In this document: positions 1 to 7,600 of the stretch, one piece after another
Numbering within the stretch: position 1 is the first letter of the stretch
How the letters are laid out: each line of letters begins with the position of its first letter
From: Komarekiella atlantica HA4396-MV6
GTDB taxonomy: Bacteria; Cyanobacteriota; Cyanobacteriia; Cyanobacteriales; Nostocaceae
NCBI GenBank assembly: GCA_019359395.1
Contig: JAHHHK010000002.1
Coordinates: 1 to 64,000, forward strand
Direction: 5' to 3'
Length of the DNA stretch: 64,000 nucleotides
Position numbers and translations under genes: made by a program
The notes under the pieces: generated by a model
Seen by the model: the letters and a program-made list of their open reading frames with translations, nothing else
The model's database searches: none
Told to the model about the DNA's origin: nothing

Positions 1-225
1 GTTAGTCAGAGATTATGAGTTACTACCTCAAACCTCAGAGACGTTTATCTACCTTGCCATGATCCGTATCATGGTGAGGAGATTGGCATAAATTTTCACC
101 CCTTAAAACTTTTCAAACAGCCTCTAAGGCACAAAGGTGAAAAGCCATAAATTCGGGAAATTTTTTTGGGATTTTTATCCACCTTGAAAAGGCTAATGTT
201 TGGTTAAAGCGATCACTGACATCAA
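1..225. other. Left-edge non-coding stretch with a hairpin
   Basis: No convincing coding frame is seen here. The stretch follows the 3' end of recG, which is on the minus strand. It contains a perfect 7-bp inverted repeat (CCATGAT, 4-nt loop, ATCATGG) at about 58-75. The stem can be lengthened by three more pairs after a 2-nt mismatch. No clear T-run follows, so a terminator role for recG is only possible. Confidence 0.4.
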
Positions 226-2754
226 TCACGTCAAAATCGCCCCACCCATCAATCGCTCATACCGATATTTCAACTCTTCTTTCATCAAATACCAACGCTC
301 TAAAGTTGCATCCATCTCTATTACCTTCTCCGCTGCTTGTCGCGCTAAAAGTAACACTTCCTCATCTTCAACTAAACTTGCCAAGGTAAAATCTGGCACT
401 CCCGATTGACGCGTCCCCAATACTTGTCCAGGGCCACGAAAACGCATATCCATCTCAGAAATGAAAAAGCCATCTTGTGATTGTTCCAATACCTTCAGCC
501 TTTGTTGAGCATCGGGACTTCTGGAACTGCTCATCAACAAACAGTAAGACTGAGCCGCACCACGACCGACACGCCCCCGCAGTTGGTGCAATTGCGATAA
601 GCCAAATCGTTCAGCATTTTCAATGAGCATAACTGTTGCATTAGGTACATCTACACCCACTTCAACAACAGTAGTCGAAACCAGAATTTGCGTCTGGTTG
701 TCGCGGAATCTGGTAATTGCATCATCCTTTTCAACAGAACTCATGCGACCATGCAACAGTCCTACTTGAAAGTCAGGAAAAATGCTTTCTTGTAACTTTT
801 GATGCTCGTCCACAGCCGATCGCAAATCTAATTTTTCTGATTCTTCTACCAGTGGTAAAATCACATAAACTTGTCTTCCTTGGACAATTTCTCGGCGGAT
901 CAGGTCGTAAGCATGGGTGCGTTCCTGACCTGATAGCACTGTTGTCTGAATCTTTTGTCGTCCTGGTGGTAACTCATCAATTTGGCTCACATCCAAATCC
1001 CCGTGTATCGTTAGTGCCAGCGTTCGGGGAATAGGAGTAGCTGTCATAGTTAATACATGCGGCTGCTCACCTTTTTGCTGCAAACGCGCTCGCTGTTCCA
1101 CCCCAAAGCGATGCTGCTCATCAATTACCACCAAACCCAATTGGTGGAAGTTCACAGGATCTTGAATCAAGGCGTGAGTTCCGACTAACAGGGGTAATTC
1201 ACCTGTTCCTAGCTGAGCGTGAATTTGTCGCCGTTTGCTAATTTTTGTAGAACCTGTCAGTAATTCCACTGGTAAATGCAGCAGGTTAAACCAGCTGACT
1301 AACTTGCGGTAATGCTGTTCTGCCAAAACTTCTGTAGGAGCCATTAGCGCCGCTTGGTAGCCAGATTGAATTGCCGCCAAAATAGCCAGTACGGCGACGA
1401 CTGTTTTACCAGAACCGACATCGCCTTGTACCAAACGATTCATCGGCACGGGTTTTTGTAAGTCGTTAAGGATGTCGTTGATGACTCGTTGTTGTGCGCC
1501 AGTGAGTTGAAAAGGCAGGATTTCGTGAAATTTCTCTAAAAGTTGACCTTTCGGAGCGAGAATAGCGCTGGTTTGAATCGCCCTTGCTTGCTGCTGACGT
1601 TGCAGTAAACCGAGTTGCAGGTAGAAAAATTCATCAAAGACTAAGCGACGACGGGCAACTTGCAGACTAGCGCTATCGTTGGGAAAGTGGATATTAGCGA
1701 TCGCATCTTTCAATTCCATCAAATTATACTTCTGTCGCAAACCACTTGGCAGAGGGTCTTTTAGATGAGACGCAGCGGGTAAAACAGCTATTACCGCTTG
1801 TCGCACCATATTTGCCACTATCCCTTCTGTTAGTGTATAAATTGGTACTATTCGCCCGATGTTCAGCGACTCAATTGCATCTCCCGGATTTGCTAAAACT
1901 TCTAGTTCTGGATTATCCAGCGTCAAGCCGTATTTACTTTCTTTTACCAACCCACACGCCGCCACAATACTACCTACTGGATATCGACGTTTTAAACTTT
2001 CCTGCCAAGCGCGACTGCTAAAGCGCGTACCTGCGTAAAAACGACCAACTTTAATTTGACCAGTGTTATCTTTTAGTATTAATTCTAAAATTGATAATTT
2101 CTTATTCTTTGGGCTAGTAAAACAGTTGCACCGCTTCACCGTAGCCACTATTGTCACCGTCTCACCCCCCTGCAACTCGCGGATATTCACTTGACGTGCA
2201 TAGTCAATGTAGTCGCGGGGGTAATAGAAAAGCAGATCGCGCACGGTATACAAACCAAGACGCACCAAATTATCAGCTTTTCTAATGCCTATTTCTGGTA
2301 AATCGCTAAGTTTTTGGTCGATTTTCGGGGCAAGTCTTCGACTCACCTCAGCTATGATTTTAGATTTTGGACTTTCCTGCGGAACGCTACGCGAACGGCT
2401 TCGCTCAGTCGAACGATTTTGGATTTTGGATTTATAAACTATCTCCTGCTCCTCTACTCCTCTGCTCCCCTCCTCTCCCTCCTCTTGTTGCAGTTGGTAC
2501 AGATACCTACGAGTTTCTGCTACTAAATGTTGTCTATCTTCCAGTTCCAGATTTGGATAGTTAGCAAATTGCGCCGCTAGTTCATGCCAACGGCGACGTT
2601 CAGTTGCAGCTAAGACTAGTGGAAATTTACCAAAAGTCAGGCTGAGAAATTCACTGAAGCGGTATTGTTTGCCCTGCAAGTCTATAAAGCCATGTTCTGC
2701 CTCTACTGCCAAGGCTTTCTGCAATCTTATCCAGTCTGGTATTTCATTAGTCAT
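226..2754 (-). CDS. recG: ATP-dependent DNA helicase RecG
   Basis: RecG remodels stalled replication forks and Holliday junctions in the cytoplasm. The 842-residue product has a cyanobacterial N-terminal extension, an OB-fold wedge domain at about residues 190-270, a P-loop GDVGSGKT near residue 445, a DEQH Walker B box near 542 and helicase motif VI with QLRGRVGRG. It is longer than the roughly 690 residues of E. coli RecG, as is usual in cyanobacteria. Residues about 91-134 are low-complexity (Glu/Gly-rich, then Arg/Ser-rich). They are encoded by AT-rich 7-mer-like repeats and a palindromic REP-like motif, and look like an in-frame repeat insertion in a linker. It is last in the minus-strand series rpsB, tsf, unknown gene, recG. 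Confidence 0.95.
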   Translation of the reverse strand: MTNEIPDWIRLQKALAVEAEHGFIDLQGKQYRFSEFLSLTFGKFPLVLAATERRRWHELAAQFANYPNLELEDRQHLVAETRRYLYQLQQEEGEEGSRGVEEQEIVYKSKIQNRSTERSRSRSVPQESPKSKIIAEVSRRLAPKIDQKLSDLPEIGIRKADNLVRLGLYTVRDLLFYYPRDYIDYARQVNIRELQGGETVTIVATVKRCNCFTSPKNKKLSILELILKDNTGQIKVGRFYAGTRFSSRAWQESLKRRYPVGSIVAACGLVKESKYGLTLDNPELEVLANPGDAIESLNIGRIVPIYTLTEGIVANMVRQAVIAVLPAASHLKDPLPSGLRQKYNLMELKDAIANIHFPNDSASLQVARRRLVFDEFFYLQLGLLQRQQQARAIQTSAILAPKGQLLEKFHEILPFQLTGAQQRVINDILNDLQKPVPMNRLVQGDVGSGKTVVAVLAILAAIQSGYQAALMAPTEVLAEQHYRKLVSWFNLLHLPVELLTGSTKISKRRQIHAQLGTGELPLLVGTHALIQDPVNFHQLGLVVIDEQHRFGVEQRARLQQKGEQPHVLTMTATPIPRTLALTIHGDLDVSQIDELPPGRQKIQTTVLSGQERTHAYDLIRREIVQGRQVYVILPLVEESEKLDLRSAVDEHQKLQESIFPDFQVGLLHGRMSSVEKDDAITRFRDNQTQILVSTTVVEVGVDVPNATVMLIENAERFGLSQLHQLRGRVGRGAAQSYCLLMSSSRSPDAQQRLKVLEQSQDGFFISEMDMRFRGPGQVLGTRQSGVPDFTLASLVEDEEVLLLARQAAEKVIEMDATLERWYLMKEELKYRYERLMGGAILT
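2353..2484 (-). repeat. Repeat-derived segment inside recG
   Basis: This stretch of recG contains pyrimidine-rich CTCCT-type repeats, two copies of a GATTTTAGATTTTGG / GATTTTGGATTTTGG motif and a palindromic GCGGAACGCTACGCGAACGG-like unit. The same kinds of sequence lie between genes elsewhere in the window. It stays in frame and encodes residues about 91-134, before the conserved wedge domain. That it is an insertion is inferred from composition, not from an alignment. Confidence 0.6.
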
Positions 2755-2758
2755 TGGT

Positions 2759-2846
2759 CAAAAGTCAAAAGTCAAGAGTCAAAAGTCAAAAGTCAAAAGT
2801 CAAGAGTCAATATTTGGACTATGGACTATGGACTATGGACTATTGA
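2759..2846. repeat. Heptanucleotide tandem repeats (AAAAGTC and GGACTAT)
   Basis: About eight near-identical copies of AAAAGTC/AAGAGTC are followed by four copies of GGACTAT. They fill the gap between recG and the upstream unknown gene. Such 7-bp short tandem repeats are common in Nostoc and Anabaena genomes. Confidence 0.9.
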
Positions 2847-3671
2847 TTAATCTTCAAACCAACTAGCACGCCATGCGGCTTCAGCTTCGGCAACTGATTT
2901 TTCACGCTGCCTTTTTTGATACTCCCGCCCTAGCTTGTTTAGCTGACCTAAAATATTGCGAATATGCCTGCGCTCAGAAGAGAGTGTTGCATCAGCAAAT
3001 TCAATTTCTCCTAACCGGAGGTTGATAGCCATGATCTGCGTCAGGCTAGAATCTTCTGATTGCTGCTCATTTTCAATTTCAATTACTAAATTTAATAAGT
3101 TGGGCGGCCCTGGCATTACCTCGGCAGATGCTTCTGATGCAGCAGCCGCAGCTGCTAAAATTGGTTCCGGTAATTTTTTAGGTAATATCTCAGCTTTTTG
3201 TAATAAAAGGTTAGCATTATGCGAAAGATTTTTCAGTATCTCTTGCGTGGCTTCCTCTAAATTTTGTTGCCATTCTGCCAGTTCTATAGGGTTAGAAAGG
3301 TCAGGAGAGGGAGAGGTTGAAGGGGAGAAAGAAGAAGTATTTTCGTCTGCTTCTCTTGTTTCCTCGTCTGCCTCATCTCCCTTATCTTCCTCACTCTTAA
3401 TATAAACGAGTAACTGCTCAGCTGCCTGTTGACTCAATTTACGTATAACTTGTTGTAATTGTTGCCGCTGACTTAATGATAAACTCAGGAAATTTTCAGG
3501 ATACCCTTGGGTACAGAGGTGATAAATGGCCAGAATTAGCTGTTGCCGCACAGCTTGCCCCAAAGTGGTTAAATAACTAGCATAAGCGTTTTGTAGTTCT
3601 ACTGCGATCGCGCTGATCGCCTCTTTCAACCCTGCAATATCCCGCTCAATTCGCTCAATTGCTCTTGCCAT
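2847..3671 (-). CDS. Conserved-looking protein of unknown function, helical with acidic linker
   Basis: The function is not recognised. The 274-residue soluble product starts with a long predicted helix (residues 1-90, rich in Gln, Leu and Ala). An acidic and Ser/Pro-rich low-complexity linker follows at about 92-130. A second helical region ends in a basic/acidic coiled coil (KLGREYQKRQREKS) and a Trp-containing tail. There is no signal peptide or membrane segment. It lies between tsf and recG on the same strand, but a hairpin after tsf (3814-3841) suggests it may have its own promoter. It could be a cyanobacterium-specific protein. Confidence 0.75.
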   Translation of the reverse strand: MARAIERIERDIAGLKEAISAIAVELQNAYASYLTTLGQAVRQQLILAIYHLCTQGYPENFLSLSLSQRQQLQQVIRKLSQQAAEQLLVYIKSEEDKGDEADEETREADENTSSFSPSTSPSPDLSNPIELAEWQQNLEEATQEILKNLSHNANLLLQKAEILPKKLPEPILAAAAAASEASAEVMPGPPNLLNLVIEIENEQQSEDSSLTQIMAINLRLGEIEFADATLSSERRHIRNILGQLNKLGREYQKRQREKSVAEAEAAWRASWFED

Positions 3672-3813
3672 ATCTTCTCGTTGTTATCCAGATGAACCAT
3701 TACATGGTACAAATGTACGAATTTATTACTAAGTAATCATCCAGAGGTTTTTAGATTTTAGATAGAAGATATTAAATATTAATCATCTTTAGCATACTTA
3801 GTACTAATAAAAT

Positions 3814-3841
3814 ACAGGTCAGCGTAGTTTACCTGACCTGT
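3814..3841 (-). terminator. Probable terminator hairpin after tsf
   Basis: ACAGGTCAG and CTGACCTGT form a perfect 9-bp stem with a 10-nt loop, 60 nt past the tsf stop codon. On the minus strand it is followed by the weakly T-rich TATTTTATTAG. Confidence 0.55.
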
Positions 3842-3902
3842 GCTTAAAAAAGTCATTAGTCATTTGAACTATAGACAAATGACTAATGACTAATGACCAG
3901 AA

Positions 3903-4847
3903 TTACTTAGTACCCATTTGTGCGGCAACTTCCTCAGCAAAGTTACTTTCTTGCTTTTCGATGCCTTCGCCTAGAATGTAACGGACAAAGCGATGCACTT
4001 GGATGTCTTCGCCTAATTGAGCCTTCACTTGCTTCACCAAGTCTTCTACAGAAATACTTTGATCGCGAATGTAAGGCTGATCCAGCAAAGTCAATTCTTT
4101 CAGGCGTTTTTCAATCCGTCCTTGAACAATCTTTTCTTTGATGTTCTGTGGCTTATTCGCCAAATCATCCCGCCCCATTTCTATGTCTTTCTCTCTTTGA
4201 GCAATTTCGGCGGGGATTTGGTCTACGTCCACATACTCGACATTCGGGCAAGCCGCAACTTGCATAGCGGTATTTCGTGCCAAGCTTTGGAACTCTTCTT
4301 TACTGGCCACGGACTCAGTTTTGGAGTTCAGTTCAACCAACACACCAACTCTACCGCCAGTGTGAATGTAGCTGTCTACTCTACCTTGTGTATCTTCTGG
4401 TAGAGCATAATTAATAAAGCGACGCACTTGGATGTTTTCACCCAGCGTAGCAATGGTTTGCTTAATGAATTCCTCTACAGTCACATTTTCATCTTCAATA
4501 TAGGGTTGAGTCAATAAAGATTCAACACTATCAGCACTTGCTGCTTGCTTGGCTAGGTTCTTAACTAGAGCTTTAAAAGCTTCGTTACGGGCAACAAAAT
4601 CAGTTTGGCAGTTGACTTCTATGAGTACACCCACCCGGCCACCAGGCTGAATATAAGTGTCTACTAAACCTTCTGCTGCAATGCGATCGCTTTTTTTCCC
4701 CGCCGAAGCAATGCCTTTTTTTCTTAACCAATCTGCGGCTTGTTCTATGTCGCCATCAGTTTCTTTCAGCGCTTTTTTGCAGTCCATCATGCCTGCACCA
4801 GTTTTTTGGCGTAGCTCTTGGACGAGTTTTGCAGATATTTCCGCCAT
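3903..4847 (-). CDS. tsf: Translation elongation factor Ts
   Basis: EF-Ts recycles EF-Tu by exchanging GDP for GTP. The 314-residue product has the N-terminal UBA-like domain (residues 1-50, with [13 protein letters not shown]) and two repeated core subdomains. Both subdomains carry the GGRVGVL motif; the first keeps the TDFVAR signature, the second has TESVAS. It is somewhat longer than E. coli EF-Ts (283 residues). The ATG follows GAGG at suitable spacing. It lies downstream of rpsB, the almost universal order, though the 280-bp gap here is wide and filled with repeats. Confidence 0.97.
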   Translation of the reverse strand: MAEISAKLVQELRQKTGAGMMDCKKALKETDGDIEQAADWLRKKGIASAGKKSDRIAAEGLVDTYIQPGGRVGVLIEVNCQTDFVARNEAFKALVKNLAKQAASADSVESLLTQPYIEDENVTVEEFIKQTIATLGENIQVRRFINYALPEDTQGRVDSYIHTGGRVGVLVELNSKTESVASKEEFQSLARNTAMQVAACPNVEYVDVDQIPAEIAQREKDIEMGRDDLANKPQNIKEKIVQGRIEKRLKELTLLDQPYIRDQSISVEDLVKQVKAQLGEDIQVHRFVRYILGEGIEKQESNFAEEVAAQMGTK

Positions 4848-4911
4848 GTTGCCTCAATTCCTAACTTGAACTTGAGTTATAATCACTCACAAACAAATAT
4901 AAAGTTAATCA

Positions 4912-5121
4912 GTCCTGAGTCCTGAGTCCTGAGTTTTGAGTGTTCAGTTATCAGTTTTGATTTGAAGAACATTCTTGATTCAAAGCTCATAACTTCCAAC
5001 TTAGAAATCAGGACTAAAAACTATCCAAACTGCTGAGTATCTCTATCTTACTTAGCACGGGCTAAACCATAGCTATCCGCGCTTCAGCACTCCTGTACAG
5101 ACGCGATTAATCGCGTCTTTA
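4912..5121. repeat. Repeats in the rpsB-tsf gap
   Basis: The gap holds tandem copies of the 7-mer AGTCCTG (about 4912-4940), followed by degenerate TCAG-rich sequence. At 5099-5118 there is a perfect 20-bp palindrome, AGACGCGATTAATCGCGTCT, which belongs to the same AGACG-type family as the palindromes near 14962 and 61349. Confidence 0.8.
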
Positions 5122-5128
5122 CTCAGCA

Positions 5129-5920
5129 CTATTCTTCCTCTTCGTCGGGAATCACGGTGTCAGTATACTCGGTTTCGTCGTAGTCTTCGTCGTACTCGCT
5201 ACCGTCGTAATCTTCGTAATCCTCTTCTGCATCTAACTGACCGTGACGACCTTCATAGATAGCGTCCGCCAATTTTCCGACTATTAGCTTAATCGACCTG
5301 ATGGCGTCGTCGTTTGCCGGGATGGGTATATCTACTACATCTGGGTCACAGTTTGTGTCCAACATAGAAACAATAGGAATATTCAGTTTTTGGCATTCCT
5401 GAACTGCGTTATACTCCCGTCGTTGGTCTACAATCACGACAATATCGGGCACTTTCCGCATGGTCTTAATGCCGCCCAAGTATTTCTGAAGCTTCGCCAT
5501 TTCTCGACGCAGCATAGAAGCTTCTTTTTTCGGCAATAGATCTAGTGCTCCGGTTTCTTCCCGGCGTTCCAAATCTTTCAAGCGGTCTACCCGTGTTTTA
5601 ATGGTTGCCCAGTTGGTCAGCATTCCACCTAACCAACGCTGGTTAATGTAATGCGAACCACAACGGCTGGCTTCTTGAGCGATAATTCCGGCTGCTTGCC
5701 GCTTAGTGCCGACAAAAAGAAATTTCTTTCCTTGCTCAGCGTGCGATCGCATGTAGTTATAAGCATTGTCCATCAACTGGGCAGTCTGCACCAAATCGAT
5801 GATGTGTACACCATTGCGGGAGGTGTAAATGTAAGGAGACATTTTCGGATTCCAACGGCGGGTTTGATGCCCAAAGTGAACCCCAGACTCCATCATCTGA
5901 GCCAATGAAACGACTGGCAT
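5129..5920 (-). CDS. rpsB: 30S ribosomal protein S2
   Basis: S2 is a small-subunit ribosomal protein. I choose the start at 5920 ([10 protein letters not shown]), because S2 homology begins there and GGAG lies upstream; the frame stays open 162 nt further, but that part is not S2-like. The core ([48 protein letters not shown]) is intact. After residue about 225 there is a strongly acidic tail rich in Asp, Glu and Tyr. The start of the rpsB-tsf pair. Confidence 0.96.
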   Translation of the reverse strand: MPVVSLAQMMESGVHFGHQTRRWNPKMSPYIYTSRNGVHIIDLVQTAQLMDNAYNYMRSHAEQGKKFLFVGTKRQAAGIIAQEASRCGSHYINQRWLGGMLTNWATIKTRVDRLKDLERREETGALDLLPKKEASMLRREMAKLQKYLGGIKTMRKVPDIVVIVDQRREYNAVQECQKLNIPIVSMLDTNCDPDVVDIPIPANDDAIRSIKLIVGKLADAIYEGRHGQLDAEEDYEDYDGSEYDEDYDETEYTDTVIPDEEEE

Positions 5921-6114
5921 ATATTTCTGAACTCCTATTCGGGTTAAACCTCCACCCAGGCGTAGTTCCCAACTAGGAAACACCCGAATTCCTGGATGTG
6001 CGAGATTAGTTAACCATACTAGGCTAGCATATTTGGGATAACTCTGACTTGAAAAAGTGCTGAGTAATGAGTGCTGAGTCAAAAGTCATTAGTCATTAGT
6101 CAATTGTAATTTTT

Positions 6115-6190
6115 CTTCCCCTGCTCCCTGCTCCCTGCCCCCTGCTCCCTGCTCCCTGCTCCCTGCCCCTGCCCCCTGCTCCCTGCTCCT
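6115..6190. repeat. CCCTGCT-type tandem heptamer repeat
   Basis: About ten copies of CCCTGCT/CCCTGCC fill the gap between the glycosyltransferase stop and rpsB. The flanking GTCAATTGTAATTTTTCTTC arm at 6099 recurs, inverted and identical over 33 bp, at 61278-61310. Confidence 0.9.
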
Positions 6191-7173
6191 CACTTCATCT
6201 GTGCATAAGCTTCATAGACACCTTTGACGTTATACCAGTTGAGAAAAATTCTGGCAATTTCTAAAGCTAACTGAGGTTTACCTAAATTAATTAGCCATCG
6301 CAAAAATGGAGCCATCGTCCTTTCATTGAGTACACCATTGAGTGACAGAATGCCCCAAAGTAAGCGATGCAACCAAGTCATCTGAATCATCATCCGTACT
6401 TCCCACGTAGGATGCTTTTGATAAAATAAAACTCCCATACGTCCGCGTTGAATTTCTTGGTCAATCAAACGGGGAATTTGCTCTAAATTAAATGGTGGAT
6501 GCCAGTGATAGCCAACGGCTGTTGGACATTTAATTAGTATTAAACCCAGTTCTTTAAGTCTGACACCTAATTCTAAATCTTCCCAGCCATAGAGTTGAAA
6601 TCTGGTATCAAAAAGTCCAGCTTTTTCTAGCCAATGTTTAGGAATTGCTACATTTCCTGTAGCAAAAAAAGCTGCGGAAAAATCTGTTATTTTATAGGGT
6701 TCAGCAGTTGGGTTGTCGAAATTGCAAGTATTAATAACTGCACCGTATGTGAAAAAGCGATCGCTTCCTAATTTCTCCTTTCCCTGCACTAGTGCATCCG
6801 CATGAGCTTGCAAGAAATTCGACAGCACTACTAAATCACTATCAATAAAGATAATTGTGTCTCCTAGGGCTTGTTTTACCCCTAAATTTCGAGCCGCAGC
6901 TGGCCCGGCGTGGTCTTGCTCAAACCATCGCACATGGGGAAATTTTTCTTTGTGTGCTGCCAACCACTCCAACGTACCATCAGTAGAACCATCATCTACC
7001 AAGACAATTTCGTAACTAGTAACTGAACTTACAGCACTCAACTCCTGCACCTCCAAGGCGCGAAGGCACTTTTCTAATATCGGCTGGCGATTGTAAGTCG
7101 GTATCACGATGCTGAAAAACACAGTATCACCCATAACAGTATTATCCATCTCCAGGATAGGACAGTAGGGCAC
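6190..7173 (-). CDS. Family 2 glycosyltransferase
   Basis: It probably transfers a sugar from a nucleotide donor onto a polysaccharide or lipid acceptor. The 327-residue product has a GT-A fold: FSIVIPTYNRQ near residue 20, DDGSTDGTLEW near 60, the metal-binding DSDLVV near 115 and GWEDLELG near 195, a typical acceptor-side acidic motif. There is no clear membrane segment. The start is uncertain: GTG at 7173, ATG at 7149 and ATG at 7134 are in frame, and none has an ideal ribosome-binding site. It is divergent from phoX. The acceptor is unknown. Confidence 0.88.
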   Translation of the reverse strand: MPYCPILEMDNTVMGDTVFFSIVIPTYNRQPILEKCLRALEVQELSAVSSVTSYEIVLVDDGSTDGTLEWLAAHKEKFPHVRWFEQDHAGPAAARNLGVKQALGDTIIFIDSDLVVLSNFLQAHADALVQGKEKLGSDRFFTYGAVINTCNFDNPTAEPYKITDFSAAFFATGNVAIPKHWLEKAGLFDTRFQLYGWEDLELGVRLKELGLILIKCPTAVGYHWHPPFNLEQIPRLIDQEIQRGRMGVLFYQKHPTWEVRMMIQMTWLHRLLWGILSLNGVLNERTMAPFLRWLINLGKPQLALEIARIFLNWYNVKGVYEAYAQMK

Positions 7174-7600
7174 TAAACACTGTTCCTTACCTGACTCTGG
7201 TTATGAATATAGCAGGCTCCTTAATACCACTAAATATGCTGAAATTATGCTTTAAACATATAGATATATATTCTAAATAAAAGCAGTATTTGTACTCTAA
7301 GAAATATATTTTTTATTGAAAAACAAATGTTAATAAATTCAAATTAATCAATACATAACCTGATGTTAATGGTTTTTACCTAAATTAATACAAACTTGAT
7401 CATTTTTATACGTATGAGCAGCATCAGCCAGTTTTAACTTGATATTAACTGCGGGTTATTGGCTGTTAAAAGTGAAGGAAAACTCAAGAAATATTAAAGC
7501 TATTTATGTAAATCCATAGAGTTTTTCTTTACTAAATTGCTCATGTCATTAAGAAATGATCCCAATAGCAATTTTGTAACCCTTAAACGGAGAGCGCAGA
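7174..7600. other. Divergent promoter region before phoX
   Basis: AT-rich and non-coding, between the glycosyltransferase (minus) and phoX (plus). The only structure I recognise is the Pho-box-like repeat at 7433-7473. Confidence 0.6.
7433..7473 (+). promoter_or_regulatory. Probable Pho box (SphR/PhoB operator)
   Basis: TTTAACTT, ATTAACTG, GTTATTGG and TTAAAAGT follow one another with 3-nt spacers, so TTAA-like cores recur every 11 bp. Cyanobacterial Pho boxes are described as three or more 8-bp repeats resembling CTTAACCT with 3-bp spacers. The site lies about 128 bp before the phoX start, which fits activation under phosphate limitation. Confidence 0.7.

Noticed and set aside
5921-6082. 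54-residue extension of ribosomal S2
   Set aside because: It has no S2 homology, and a good ribosome-binding site lies before the internal ATG at 5920.
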